Assembly: GCA_002840835.1 (NCBI GenBank) | Contig: PHCQ01000044.1 | Span: 1-39,846 of the forward strand | Direction: 5' to 3' | From: Betaproteobacteria bacterium HGW-Betaproteobacteria-16 | GTDB lineage: Bacteria; Pseudomonadota; Gammaproteobacteria; Burkholderiales; Burkholderiaceae_C | Length of the DNA: 39,846 nt | Shown here: piece after piece, positions 8,110 to 17,214 of the stretch | How positions within the stretch are numbered: the first letter of the stretch is position 1 | Layout of the letters: every line of letters begins with the position of its first letter | Position numbers and translations under genes: made by a program | Notes under the pieces: model-generated | What the model saw: only the letters and a program-made list of their open reading frames with translations | Databases searched by the model: none | Told to the model about the DNA's origin: nothing

Positions 8110-10023
8110 ATGGGAGCGCTGAGCATTGGCGCGAACGCGCTCACCACCAACCTGGCGGCGCTGCAGGTCATTGGCCACAACATTGCCAACGTCAACACCG
8201 AGGGCTATTCGCGGCAGAACGTGCAGCTGGAGACAGCGGGTTACCAGAAGTTTGGCAATGGCTACTTCGGCAAGGGTGTGAACATCGCCACGGTGGAGCG
8301 TTCGCATGACGCCTACCTCACGCGCGAGGCGCAGATCACCTCGGCCATCGCCTCGGCCGATGCGATCCGGTTTTCCCGCCTGCAACAGCTTGAGAGCGCC
8401 TTTCCGCTGGGCGAAGGTGGTCTGGGTTCCGCGATGAACAGCATGCTCAACGCCTGGGGTGATGTGAGCTCCTCGCCGTCTGACCTGACCGCCCGCACGG
8501 TGGCCATTGCGCGCGCCGAAGAATTTGCCAGCCGGCTGCGCAACACCGCCGGCCAGCTGGACAGCCTGCGCAGCAACACCTATCAGCAGGTCGAAGGTGC
8601 GGTCAACGTGGTCAACCAACTGGCCAGCGACCTGGCCAAGGTCAACCAGCGCATCATCGAAACCCAGGGTGGCACGCACACGCCAAACGACCTGCTCGAT
8701 CAGCGTGATCAGCTGGTGCGCGAGATCAACAAATACGTGCAGACCAGCTCCGTGACAGGTGAGGGTGGCAGCATCAACCTCTTCGTGGGCGGCAGCCAGC
8801 CCCTGGTGCTGGGCCAGAACGCGCAGCGCCTGGCCGTGGGCCGTGACAGCGCAGATCCTTCCCGCGTGCAGGTGTTGTTCACACAGGCCGGGATGAGCAC
8901 GCCGATCGCCGACGCCAACCTGGGTGGTGGCGAAATCGCAGGCCTGGTCCGCTTCATGAACCAGGACCTTACCGTGGTGGAGAACCAGCTTGGCCGCCTG
9001 GCGCTGGCCGCTGCCACATCGATGAACGAACAGCAGGCGCTGGGCGTGGACCTGCAGGGCAACCCCGGCACCAACTTCTTTGTTCCACCCGCCAACGCCA
9101 CCGCGCAAGGTTCCGACACCAACACCGGCAATGCGCAGATCAGCACCAGCGTGAGCGATGAGACGGCGCTGATGGCGTCCGACTACGAGATCCGTTTCGA
9201 AGGCGGTGGCGTGAACATCATTCGCTTGTCCGATGGACAGAGCACCGTGGTGCCCAGCCTGCCAGCCGAAATTGATGGCCTGAATTTCAACCTCGATGCT
9301 GGCGCCGGCAACGTGGGCGACCGCTTCGCGGTACGTCCCTTCGCTGCCGTGGCCCGCAACATCCAGCTGGCCATCGGGTCGCCCGACCGCCTGGCCGCTG
9401 CCAGCCCGGTGCAGGTGGTGCCCGGTTTGAGCAACAGCACCGGCCTGAGCGTCGAGAGCCTGTACGCGGTTTCGAATTCGCCCAACCTCACCGACCCGGT
9501 CACGCTGACCTTCCAGGCCGACGGCACTTTCACCGCCACCGGTCTGGGGCCCGGCAACCCGCCCCCCGACAATGTGGGCCCGCCCGCCACCTACAACTTC
9601 AGCCCCGGCGTTCCCATGGAACTCAACGGCTGGAGCCTGACCCTGCGTGGCACCCCCACTGCTGGCGACACCTTCACCGTGGACGCCGCACCGGCCAGCT
9701 CCATCGCACAGAACTCGGGCAACGCCATGGGTGTGCTGGCCATGCGCGACCGGCCGACCTTTGAGGGCATAGCACTGGCCGACGGCTACATCAGCCTGTT
9801 CTCCGAACTGGGCACCCAGGTGCAGGGTGCCAAGTTCGCGGCAGAGTTCTCGGCCAACATCGCGCAAGGGGCTGAAACTGCCCGCACCAACGTGGCCGGT
9901 GTGAACCTTGACGAAGAGGCCGCTCGCCTGTTGCAATTCCAGCAGGCCTACCAGGCTTCGGCCAAGTTCCTGCAGGTGGCGCAAAGCACCTTCGACAGCC
10001 TTCTGCAGACCGTGGGCCGCTGA
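8110..10023 (+). CDS. flgK: Flagellar hook-associated protein 1, FlgK
   Basis: FlgK is the first of the two hook-filament junction proteins. From the ATG at 8110 it is 637 residues, in the range for the family. It starts MGALSIGANALTTNLAALQVIGHN, followed by NIANVNTEGYSRQNV, the axial signature. It ends GVNLDEEAARLLQFQQAYQASAKFLQVAQSTFDSLL, the hallmark FlgK C-terminus. AAAGGAG at 8098-8104 fixes the start. The frame is open further upstream (from 7984) only because it runs through repeat R4, so that extension is rejected. Confidence 0.96.
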   Translation: MGALSIGANALTTNLAALQVIGHNIANVNTEGYSRQNVQLETAGYQKFGNGYFGKGVNIATVERSHDAYLTREAQITSAIASADAIRFSRLQQLESAFPLGEGGLGSAMNSMLNAWGDVSSSPSDLTARTVAIARAEEFASRLRNTAGQLDSLRSNTYQQVEGAVNVVNQLASDLAKVNQRIIETQGGTHTPNDLLDQRDQLVREINKYVQTSSVTGEGGSINLFVGGSQPLVLGQNAQRLAVGRDSADPSRVQVLFTQAGMSTPIADANLGGGEIAGLVRFMNQDLTVVENQLGRLALAAATSMNEQQALGVDLQGNPGTNFFVPPANATAQGSDTNTGNAQISTSVSDETALMASDYEIRFEGGGVNIIRLSDGQSTVVPSLPAEIDGLNFNLDAGAGNVGDRFAVRPFAAVARNIQLAIGSPDRLAAASPVQVVPGLSNSTGLSVESLYAVSNSPNLTDPVTLTFQADGTFTATGLGPGNPPPDNVGPPATYNFSPGVPMELNGWSLTLRGTPTAGDTFTVDAAPASSIAQNSGNAMGVLAMRDRPTFEGIALADGYISLFSELGTQVQGAKFAAEFSANIAQGAETARTNVAGVNLDEEAARLLQFQQAYQASAKFLQVAQSTFDSLLQTVGR

Positions 10024-10030
10024 ACATGAG

Positions 10031-10175
10031 ACACCCCCTGCGCCGCTGCGCGGCTTCCCCCTCTCTGGCGCCTTCGGCTTGGAGGGGGACGGCGCCTCTG
10101 GCCGGCGAAGCCGGACCTTTGTCGCCCCTGGATGGAGGCACTTCGCTCCGGAGGCTTTGGCGCTTGCTTCGCCTG
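10031..10175 (+). repeat. Structured stop-proximal repeat, copy R5 (flgK-flgL gap, degenerate)
   Basis: It begins about 8 bases after the flgK stop, in the sense of flgK. It has a GC hairpin (GCGCCGctgCGCGGC), then a C5/G5 hairpin expanded by an inner GGCGCCttcGGC segment. The long hairpin has tip CCGGC (10102-10106) and GCCGG (10110-10114). Its outer arms GGCGCC (10091-10096) and GTCGCC (10121-10126) have one mismatch, and its inner arms are only half paired. The tail module is well preserved: GGATGGAGGCACTTCGCTCC and the following GGAGGC closely match copy R10. The remainder of the gap, to flgL, shows nothing recognisable. Confidence 0.82.
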
Positions 10176-10223
10176 CGCTGCTGCGCTCCAAATGTCTGCC
10201 GTCAGAAAGATTGAGGCATCGCC

Positions 10224-11444
10224 ATGAGAGTCTCCACCGCCAACAGCTACGACAACACCATCTCCTTGCTGGCGCGCCGACAGGCCGAACTGGCCGCCCA
10301 GCAGGAGCGACTGGCCACCGGCAAGCGGGTGCTCAAGCCCAGTGACGATCCGGTGTCGGCCACGCTTTCCGAGACCGCGCAGAACCGCCGCACCCGTGTC
10401 GAAGCCGACCTGCGCGCGCTCGATGCCTCGAAGACCAGCCTGCAACAGGCTGAGAGCGGCCTGGCCGAATCGGGTGACCTGATCCAGCGCGTGCGCGACC
10501 TCATCATCACGGCCGGCAACGGCACATTCACGGACAGTGAACGCGAAGACGTGGCCCGCCAGCTTGAGGGTCTGCGCGAGCAGCTGATCGACGTGGCCAA
10601 CCGCAAGGACAACGCCGGGCGCACCCTCTTCGGTGGTCTGGGGGGGTCTTCCACGCCCTTCGTCGATCTCTACACCCCCACCGGTGCCGGCGTGCAGTTC
10701 GAAGGTCTGCGCGGGCAGACCGCCGCGGGCGCCGCTTCGTTGCCTCAGTCGCTCGACGGCAACGCGATCTGGATGCAGGTGCCCGGTGGCAATGGCAGCT
10801 ACACGCTGGGCCTGGGCGCCGGCAACACCGGCGGCGTGAGCACCAGCGTGGGCACCATCACCGACCCGGCCGCACTCACCGGCGACGAATACCGCATCGA
10901 CTTCGCCGACGTGGCCGGCGAAATCCAGTTCACCGTGGTCAACGTCACCACCCCCGCCAACAACCCCATGGCGGGTCTCACGGGTGTGCCCTACGAGCAG
11001 GGTCGGTCGGTCCAGTTTGACGGCCTGACGCTGCGCCTCGACGGCCTGCCCGCGGCTGGCGACACCGTCGAAATCGTGCCCAGCACGCCGACCGACATCT
11101 TCAGCGTCGTGCAGAATGCGGTCAATGTGCTGCGGGACACCGGCCCCAACCGCGATGCCTTGCAGACCACCGAACTGGCGCGCGCCCTGACCGAGCTCGA
11201 CGCCGGTCACGACCGTGTGCTGCTGGCACGCGGACGTGCCGGCGAATGGCTCAACCGCGCCGACTCGCTCGACACCCTGATGGAAGACCGTGTGGTGGAC
11301 TTCAAGACCGAACAATCGCGACTCGAAGACCTCGATCTGGTCAAAGGCATCTCCGACTTCCAGAGCCAGCAGATCGCACTGGAAGCCGCCATCAAGGCCT
11401 ATGGGCAGGTGCAGCGCCTGTCGCTGTTCAACGTGATCAACTGA
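10224..11444 (+). CDS. flgL: Flagellar hook-associated protein 3, FlgL
   Basis: FlgL is the second hook-filament junction protein, between FlgK and flagellin. The 406-residue product begins MRVSTANSYDNTISLLARRQ and has the flagellin-like N-terminal helix with LATGKRVLKPSDDP (about residues 31-44). The flagellin-like C-terminal helix includes AIKAYGQVQRLSLFNVIN at the end. The middle is variable. A weak GAGG lies about 10 bases upstream of the ATG. It is the last canonical gene of the flg operon. An EAL-HDOD gene follows after 25 bases and is probably on the same transcript. Confidence 0.95.
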   Translation: MRVSTANSYDNTISLLARRQAELAAQQERLATGKRVLKPSDDPVSATLSETAQNRRTRVEADLRALDASKTSLQQAESGLAESGDLIQRVRDLIITAGNGTFTDSEREDVARQLEGLREQLIDVANRKDNAGRTLFGGLGGSSTPFVDLYTPTGAGVQFEGLRGQTAAGAASLPQSLDGNAIWMQVPGGNGSYTLGLGAGNTGGVSTSVGTITDPAALTGDEYRIDFADVAGEIQFTVVNVTTPANNPMAGLTGVPYEQGRSVQFDGLTLRLDGLPAAGDTVEIVPSTPTDIFSVVQNAVNVLRDTGPNRDALQTTELARALTELDAGHDRVLLARGRAGEWLNRADSLDTLMEDRVVDFKTEQSRLEDLDLVKGISDFQSQQIALEAAIKAYGQVQRLSLFNVIN

Positions 11445-11469
11445 TGACGCTTTCTGAACGTCGCTTTTC

Positions 11470-12720
11470 ATGAGTCACACCGTCCTCGACAGCATGGCCA
11501 TGGGCTACCAGCCCGTGTGGAACAGCGCCCGCCAGCTCGCTGCAGTGCGACTTGACGTGCGCACGCTCCAGCCCGAAGCCGTGGACGCCGCGCACCTCAT
11601 GCGGGCGCTGGGTGACGACTGGCCCGAGAGTGCGCCGGTGCTCATCATCGCCGTCGACTCACCCACGCTGCTGCGCCAGGCGCTCGCGTGCGACCCGGTA
11701 CAGAACACCTGGCTGGAGGTGCCCGCGAGCCAGTTCGAAGACGCGGAAAAACTGGCACATCTGTCGATCGCTGCCCGCAAGGGCCACAAGTTGCTGCGCC
11801 GCACCACCGTGGCCGCGCACCGCGGTGCGGCGCGGTTGTCGGTGGATGTGCGCGGCCTGCTCGACATGGACGCCGAAGACGCCCTGGCCGCCCTGCAGGC
11901 CAGCGCCAGTGCCGGCATTCCGCAGGCGGCCCGCCGGGCGCCAAGCCCGGTGGTGGCAGGGCAGATCTACGCAGGTGTGGGCAGCCAGATGCTGGCCCGC
12001 CACTGCCTGGACGAAGCCGGTGCCTGGGGTCTGCTGGGCTGGCCCGATGAAGACGTGCTGCACGTCCACCGCCACAAGCCCGTGGCCTGCGACAACGGCG
12101 TCATCGCACAGGTGCAGAAAGCCATTGCAGAAGACTCGTCTCTCGACCACCTGGAGCGCCTGGTGCGCCAGGACCCGGTGCTGGTCTACCGCATCCTCAT
12201 GCTGGTGAACTCCGCCGCCTACGGCGTGGGCCGCGAAATCGATTCGCTGCGCCACGCCCTGATGATGTTGGGCTTCATCGCACTGGGCCGCTGGTTGAGC
12301 GACATGCCCAAAGACAAGGACCCCGACCCCGACTTGCACCCGGTGCGCTATGCCATGGTCATGCGTTCGCGTCAGGCCCAGCACCTGCTCGAACACGGCT
12401 CCGAGAACAACCTGCGTGCCGAGGTCTACACCACCGCATTGTTCGCCCAGCTCGACCGGCTGATGCACCAACCCCTGGCCGAGTTGCTGGGCAAGCTGCC
12501 CTTGTCCGGGCGCGTGTACGACGCCGCCTTGCGCAATGACGGACCGTACCACCCGCTGCTCGAGGTCGCCCGCGTGCAGGGTGAACCTGGCGAACTGCAG
12601 CGCCTGTCGTTCGTGTGCCACCAGCACGGCCTGAGTGTGGAACACGCCAACCGCTCACTCATTCGCATGCTGGCCACCAGCCGGGATCACGACCGACCGC
12701 GGCCTGGCAGGTTGCACTAA
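11470..12720 (+). CDS. EAL-like/HDOD domain signalling protein (YuxH type)
   Basis: The 416-residue product has two parts. The N-terminal half begins YQPVWNSARQLAAVRLDVR, which resembles the first strand of an EAL domain. I see no intact EAL, DDFG or other catalytic motif, so it is probably not a working c-di-GMP phosphodiesterase. The C-terminal half (about 205-400) is an HDOD domain, with LERLVRQDPVLVYRILMLVNSAAYG and the following SLRHALMMLGFIALGRWL. HDOD proteins bind partners or regulate motility and stress responses but lack HD hydrolase activity. Position directly behind flgL suggests a motility regulator; that is inference. No clear ribosome binding site precedes the ATG at 11470. Repeat R6 starts at the base after its stop. 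Confidence 0.8.
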   Translation: MSHTVLDSMAMGYQPVWNSARQLAAVRLDVRTLQPEAVDAAHLMRALGDDWPESAPVLIIAVDSPTLLRQALACDPVQNTWLEVPASQFEDAEKLAHLSIAARKGHKLLRRTTVAAHRGAARLSVDVRGLLDMDAEDALAALQASASAGIPQAARRAPSPVVAGQIYAGVGSQMLARHCLDEAGAWGLLGWPDEDVLHVHRHKPVACDNGVIAQVQKAIAEDSSLDHLERLVRQDPVLVYRILMLVNSAAYGVGREIDSLRHALMMLGFIALGRWLSDMPKDKDPDPDLHPVRYAMVMRSRQAQHLLEHGSENNLRAEVYTTALFAQLDRLMHQPLAELLGKLPLSGRVYDAALRNDGPYHPLLEVARVQGEPGELQRLSFVCHQHGLSVEHANRSLIRMLATSRDHDRPRPGRLH

Positions 12721-12805
12721 CCCCCCCGCGCCGCTTCGCGTCACCCCCCAAGGGGGCGATGCGAGTGGCCCGGCAAAGCCGGTTCCACCGCATCTCTGGA
12801 CGCTC
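12721..12805 (+). repeat. Structured stop-proximal repeat, copy R6 (before queC)
   Basis: It starts at the base after the TAA of the EAL-HDOD gene, in the same sense. A GC hairpin (GCGCCGcttCGCG-like) and a C5-6/G5 hairpin come first. The long hairpin has outer arms GATGCG (12758-12763) and CGCATC (12789-12794), inner arms GTGG (12765-12768) and CCAC (12785-12788), and tip CCGGC (12770-12774) and GCCGG (12778-12782) with an AAA loop. CTGGA follows. The sequence to 12911 is pyrimidine-rich, then G-rich (GGGGGAGGGTGGGGTGGGGG around 12859-12878), with no gene. Confidence 0.9.
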
Positions 12806-12911
12806 TGGTTCGTTGCACTCTTTCTTTCGCTGTCTTTGTCTGGCGCTCTTCCCCGCTGGGGGAGGGTGGGGTGGGGGCCTGTGGTGGTGAGAGGGCATTA
12901 CCATCCACCGC

Positions 12912-13646
12912 ATGACATCTTCGCCTCACCACACCAGTGCCCTGGTCCTGTTCTCCGGCGGCCAGGACTCCACCACCTGTCTGGCGCATGCGCTCTCGCG
13001 TTTCGAGCGCGTGGAAACCATCGGGGTTGACTACGGTCAGCGGCACAGTGTCGAGTTGCAGGCGCGTCAGGTCGTGCTGTCTGAATTGCGTCAACGCTTT
13101 CCCGCCTGGTCCAGCCGGCTGGGTGAAGACCACATGCTGGATCTGGCTGTGCTGGGCAAGGTGAGCGAGACCTCGCTCACGCGCGACATGGCCTTTCGCA
13201 TGGAAGAGAGCGGCTTGCCCAATACCTTTGTGCCCGGGCGCAACCTGCTGTTCCTCACGCTGGCCGCCGCGCTCGCCTACCGCCGGGGCATCCAGGTGAT
13301 CGTCACCGGTGTCTGCGAAACCGACTTTTCCGGCTATCCGGACTGCCGCGACGACACCATGAAAGCCCTGCAGGTCGCCTTGTCGCTGGGCATGGACCAC
13401 CGCTTTCTCATCGACACGCCGCTGATGTGGATCGACAAGGCCGAGACCTGGCGCATGGCCGAGGTGCTGGGCGAAGCTGGTGCCGTGGGCGGTGGAGGGC
13501 AGGCACTGGTGGATCTGATTGTGGAGCACACGCACACCTGCTACCTGGGTGATCGTGAACACCGGCACGCCTGGGGCTATGGGTGTGGGAGCTGCCCGGC
13601 GTGCGAGCTGCGCGCGCGGGGATGGGAACGCTACCGTCAGAGCTGA
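12912..13646 (+). CDS. queC: 7-cyano-7-deazaguanine synthase QueC
   Basis: QueC converts 7-carboxy-7-deazaguanine to preQ0 with ATP and ammonia, a step towards queuosine in tRNA. The 244-residue product has the PP-loop ATP motif SGGQDSTT at residues 15-22 and [11 protein letters not shown] soon after. The C-terminal half has [21 protein letters not shown] and four cysteines that fit the zinc site (one in HTCYLG, three in CGSCPAC). The spacing between the first and second of these cysteines is longer than I would expect. A GAGAGG-like sequence lies well upstream of the ATG. No other queuosine gene is nearby. It converges on the MFS gene with only 22 bases between stops. Confidence 0.94.
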   Translation: MTSSPHHTSALVLFSGGQDSTTCLAHALSRFERVETIGVDYGQRHSVELQARQVVLSELRQRFPAWSSRLGEDHMLDLAVLGKVSETSLTRDMAFRMEESGLPNTFVPGRNLLFLTLAAALAYRRGIQVIVTGVCETDFSGYPDCRDDTMKALQVALSLGMDHRFLIDTPLMWIDKAETWRMAEVLGEAGAVGGGGQALVDLIVEHTHTCYLGDREHRHAWGYGCGSCPACELRARGWERYRQS

Positions 13647-13668
13647 AGATCGGCCCACTGGCCGTCGG

Positions 13669-15015
13669 TCACATCACCTGTGCCGGCCCTTCGCGCCCTG
13701 TCAGCGGGCGCGCCCTTGCATCGGCCAATGCCCAGGCAAACACGCCCAGCCCGGCCAGCGCCAGCAGCGCGCCCACCCAGCCGGTGGATGTCCAGCCCAG
13801 GCCGGCGCTGATGGCCAAGCCACCGAGCCACGCACCCAAGGCGTTGGCGATGTTGAAGGCCGAATGGTTGAGCGCTGCCGCCAGCACCTGGGCCTCGCCG
13901 GCCACGTCCATCAGGCGGATCTGCAGCGCAGGGCCGATCGCCACCACGGTGCCGATCAGGAAGATGTTGATCGAGCCCGCCACCACGTGCTGCGCGGTGA
14001 ACACGAACGCCACCAGCACCACGATGGACCACACCAGCATGCCGCCCACGGTGGGCATGAGCGCCCGGTCGGCCAGCCGTGAGCCAAACACATTGCCCAC
14101 CACCATGCCCAGCCCGAACAGGGCCAGCACCACCGGCACACCGGCCAGTGGCAGGCCCGCCACTTCGATCATGGTGGGCTTCACATAGCTGAACACCGCG
14201 AACAGGCCGCCGAACCCGATGGCGCCAATGCCTAGCGTGAGCCACACCTGCTTGTTGCGCAAGGCGTTCAGTTCGCGCAAGGGGCTGGCCCCCACGGACG
14301 CCGCCATCGCGGGCACTTCGCGCTGGATCAGGCCGGCCGCCAGCAGGGCGATGCCGCCCACCAGCACGAAGGCGGTGCGCCAGCCAAAGTGTTGACCCAG
14401 CCAGGCGGCCAGCGGCACGCCCAGCAGGGTGGCCAGGGTCAACCCCGTCATGACCCAGCCGACCGCCCGCGCCCGCTGACCGGGCAGCGCGAGGGAAGCG
14501 GCCACCAGCGCGGCCACGCCGAAGTAGGTGCCATGGGGCAGGCCGGTCATGAATCGCAGCAGATTCATCGACAGGTAGCCCGGCGCAAGAGCGCTGGCAA
14601 AGTTGCCCAGCGCGAACACCAGCATCAGCGCCACCAGCAGCGCGCGCCGACCCCAGGAAGCGGCCGCCACGGCCAGCAGCGGTGCGCCAACAACCACCCC
14701 GAGCGCGTAGGCGCTGATGACATGCCCGGCCTGCGGAATGCTCACACCCAGATCGGTGGCCACTTCGGGCAGCAGGCCCATGATGACGAACTCACCGGTG
14801 CCAATGGCGAAGGAGCCCACGCCCATGGCCAGCATGGCCCGGCCTGGGTGGGCCGCGGTGGGGACGGGGGAAACGGGCGACACGAGGGCCGGGGTGGAGG
14901 GGTTGTGCACGGCGAAGGGGACAGAAGGGGCAGGGCCGCGCTGCGCGGACCCGGCGGCCGGGTGAGGAGCGGCAAGTATAGGTAGAAACCCTGATTCTTG
15001 TCTTTGATGCCGCAT
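13669..15015 (-). CDS. MFS transporter, AraJ-like drug/sugar efflux family
   Basis: This is a 12-helix major facilitator of the DHA1/arabinose-efflux type, a proton-driven inner-membrane exporter of unknown substrate. It contains MGVGSFAIGTGEFVIMGLLPEVATDLG, typical of AraJ/YdhP-like members, and the loop 2-3 region SWGRRALLVALML with the usual basic residues. FMTGLPHGTYFGVAA follows. The frame opens at 15015 with 448 codons, but the first 60 residues are Pro/Ala-rich and not membrane-like. Family members are about 390-400 residues, so translation may begin nearer the Met at 14835. No good ribosome binding site decides between them. Confidence 0.85.
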   Translation of the reverse strand: MRHQRQESGFLPILAAPHPAAGSAQRGPAPSVPFAVHNPSTPALVSPVSPVPTAAHPGRAMLAMGVGSFAIGTGEFVIMGLLPEVATDLGVSIPQAGHVISAYALGVVVGAPLLAVAAASWGRRALLVALMLVFALGNFASALAPGYLSMNLLRFMTGLPHGTYFGVAALVAASLALPGQRARAVGWVMTGLTLATLLGVPLAAWLGQHFGWRTAFVLVGGIALLAAGLIQREVPAMAASVGASPLRELNALRNKQVWLTLGIGAIGFGGLFAVFSYVKPTMIEVAGLPLAGVPVVLALFGLGMVVGNVFGSRLADRALMPTVGGMLVWSIVVLVAFVFTAQHVVAGSINIFLIGTVVAIGPALQIRLMDVAGEAQVLAAALNHSAFNIANALGAWLGGLAISAGLGWTSTGWVGALLALAGLGVFAWALADARARPLTGREGPAQVM

Positions 15016-15098
15016 TGACGCCGCTTTGATGGCGCGTGGGTATGCTCACCGCGCCAGAGGCCCGCCCGCTCGCCTCGTGCGCGACTCAGCCCGGCACC

Positions 15099-16874
15099 TC
15101 AGGTCGGCAGCAAGCGAAAGCGCGCGCCGCCAGGCTCGCCGGGTTGCAGTCCCCATTGGGTGTCGTGGTAGTCCGCCACCGTGGGCCGGTGCGCAATCGA
15201 GATCAACGCACCGTCGCTCTCTTTCACCAAGGCCTGCAGGCGGGCGTACAGCGCGGCCTCGGCCGGCTCGTCCAGCGCGCTCGTGGCCTCGTCCACGAAC
15301 AGCCATCGCGGCTTCTTGAGAATCGCCCGCGCGATCGCCAGCCGTTGCTGTTCACCGCCTGAGAGCTTCTGTCCCCAGGTGGCGGGCTCGTCCAGCTTGT
15401 TCACCAGATCGGGCAGCAGCGATTCGCGCAAGGCCTGCTGCAGTTCGGTGTCGCTGTAGCGATCGGCCGGTGCCGGGTAGGCCAGCGCGTCGCGCAGCGA
15501 GCCTTGCGGGAAGTAGGGCCGTTGCGGAAGAAACATGGCCCGCTCCGCAAAGTCGGCGGGTAGTCGCAGGTGCCGCTGTGCCCAGGGCCAGATGCCCGCC
15601 AGGCCCCGGAACAGGGTGGACTTGCCGCTGCCCGAAGGGCCTTTGACCAGCACCGTGTCGCCAGGGTGCAGGCTCAGACCGCGCGCCGACAGCAGCGCCA
15701 CGCCGCCCGGCAGTGCCAGTTGCAGGTCGTCCAGCGCCAGCGAATCCTCAGCGTGGGTCGTGGCTGCGGTGGCCGCTTCTGGTACCTGCAAGGCCTGGAA
15801 GCTTTCTTCAAAACTGGTGATGCGATCGGTGGTGGCCCGCCAGGCAGCCAGGGTGCTGTAGTTGTCCACAAACCATGAGAGGGAGTCCTGCACCCGGCCG
15901 AAGGCATTCGAAATCTGGATCAGTTCGCCCAGTTGAATGGCGCCGCTGAAGAAGCGCGGTGCAGCGACCACAAAGGGAAACACCGTCGCCGCTTGCCCAA
16001 AGCCGACGGTGAACCAGAGCAAGCGCTTCTGCGCCTTGATGAGTTTGAAGTAGTTGCCCAGCACCTCGCCGAAGCGGCCACCCAGGTGTCTGCGCTCCAC
16101 CGGTTCACCCTTGTCCAGCGCAATCGATTCGCTGTACTCACGCACCCGCACCAGGTGGTGCCGGAAATCCGCCTCATAGCGCTGCTGCTTGAAGTTCAGT
16201 GTGATCTGTGGTCGGCCGATGTAGTGCGTGATCACGCTGCCCACCAGGCAATAGAGCACCGCCATCCAGACCATGAAGCCGGGAATGCTGTATTCGCTGC
16301 CATTGAAGTTGAACGCAAAGCTGCCCGAGAGCGACCAAAGGATGCCAACAAAACTCACCAGCGTGACCACCGCATTGAGCAGGCCCATGGACAGGCTCAC
16401 CGTGTAGCTGGTGAAGAGGTTCATGTCTTCCGCAATGCGTTGGTCCGGGTTGTCCGGCGGGGCGTCTTCTCCCTTGGCAAAGCGCGCGAGTTCCAGGTGG
16501 TAGAACGCCTTGTCGGCCAGCCAGCGGTCCATGTAGTGGCCAGTCATCCAGGCGCGCCAGCGCATCTCAAGCACCTGCGTGAGGTAGAAGCGGTAGACCG
16601 CGATGATGATGAAACTGAAGGCCAGGTAGGTGAAGCGACCCAACTCACGCCAGAAGACGACCTGGTCCTTGTTCTGCAGCGCGTCGTAGAACACGCGGTT
16701 CCATTCGTTGAGCAGCACCAGCATGTAGACCGCGGCCAGGTTGAGCGCAATGATGGCGGCGAGCAGTCCGCGCGCTTTCCACTTTTCTTCGGAGTTGAAG
16801 TAAGGCGCAGCCAGGCGCCGCACCTTGCCGGCAAAGACGAGAAAGCTCTGGAACTTGGACAGGGGTTGGGTCAT
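15099..16874 (-). CDS. ABC transporter, fused permease/ATPase, SbmA/YddA (ABCD-like) family
   Basis: This is a 591-residue half-transporter with an N-terminal membrane domain (about 1-330, six helices) of the SbmA/BacA type. Its signature region is LNEWNRVFYDALQNKD, followed by MRWRAWMTGHYMDRWLADKAFY and DNPDQRIAEDMNLF. The C-terminal ATPase domain (about 380-591) has Walker A GPSGSGKST, signature LSGGEQQRLAIARAIL and Walker B WLFVDEATSALD. Members of this group move peptides, vitamins or antibiotics; the substrate here is unknown. The ATG at 16874 has GGAG seven bases upstream on its strand. The gap to the nucleotidase gene on the same strand holds the tandem repeat R7. Confidence 0.9.
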   Translation of the reverse strand: MTQPLSKFQSFLVFAGKVRRLAAPYFNSEEKWKARGLLAAIIALNLAAVYMLVLLNEWNRVFYDALQNKDQVVFWRELGRFTYLAFSFIIIAVYRFYLTQVLEMRWRAWMTGHYMDRWLADKAFYHLELARFAKGEDAPPDNPDQRIAEDMNLFTSYTVSLSMGLLNAVVTLVSFVGILWSLSGSFAFNFNGSEYSIPGFMVWMAVLYCLVGSVITHYIGRPQITLNFKQQRYEADFRHHLVRVREYSESIALDKGEPVERRHLGGRFGEVLGNYFKLIKAQKRLLWFTVGFGQAATVFPFVVAAPRFFSGAIQLGELIQISNAFGRVQDSLSWFVDNYSTLAAWRATTDRITSFEESFQALQVPEAATAATTHAEDSLALDDLQLALPGGVALLSARGLSLHPGDTVLVKGPSGSGKSTLFRGLAGIWPWAQRHLRLPADFAERAMFLPQRPYFPQGSLRDALAYPAPADRYSDTELQQALRESLLPDLVNKLDEPATWGQKLSGGEQQRLAIARAILKKPRWLFVDEATSALDEPAEAALYARLQALVKESDGALISIAHRPTVADYHDTQWGLQPGEPGGARFRLLPT

Positions 16875-16962
16875 CGATGGCTCCGAAAGCAGCGACTGGG
16901 AAGGGTGTCAGTGGGGACAGCGCGCTGAACGCAGGATTAGTGCCAGGGCCTGCAAGGCACTT

Positions 16963-17214
16963 GCCGAAGGCGCGGTGCGGGAGCGCCTAACAGTTTCATC
17001 AACGCAGTGTCCCATCCAGAAATGCCGAAGATCCGGCTTTGCCGGTCCAAGGGCATTGCCCCCTGGGGGGTGACGCGCCGAAGGCGCGGTGCGGGAGCGC
17101 CTAACAGTTTCATCAACGAAGTGTCCCATCCAGAAATGCCGAAGATCCGGCTTTGCCGGTCCAAGGGCATTGCCCCCTGGGGGGTGACGCGCCGAAGGCG
17201 CGGCGCGGGGGGGG
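16963..17214 (-). repeat. Structured stop-proximal repeat R7: tandem pair, 114-bp period
   Basis: Two units, 16963-17076 and 17077-17190, differ at one base (C at 17005, A at 17119). The first GC module repeats a third time at 17191-17214, touching the stop of the nucleotidase gene. The elements read on the minus strand, the sense of that gene. Each unit contains the GC hairpin, a C/G-run hairpin and the long hairpin with outer arms AATGCC/GGCATT and tip CCGGC/GCCGG. The inner arms are mostly unpaired. A GGACACTTCGTTGATGAAAC tail follows. The near identity implies recent duplication of one unit. Confidence 0.92.

Noticed and set aside
7930..10191. 753-codon open frame on the minus strand opposite flgK
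   Set aside because: It is the antisense shadow of flgK and the flanking repeats in GC-rich DNA. It has no recognisable domain and is His/Gly/Ala-rich as expected for such shadows.
12615..12890. Plus-strand frame across the end of the EAL-HDOD gene and repeat R6
   Set aside because: The frame exists only because the repeat lacks stops in it. It has no start signal or homology I can see.
16963..17190. CRISPR-like array
   Set aside because: There are two near-identical contiguous 114-base units with no spacers and no cas genes.
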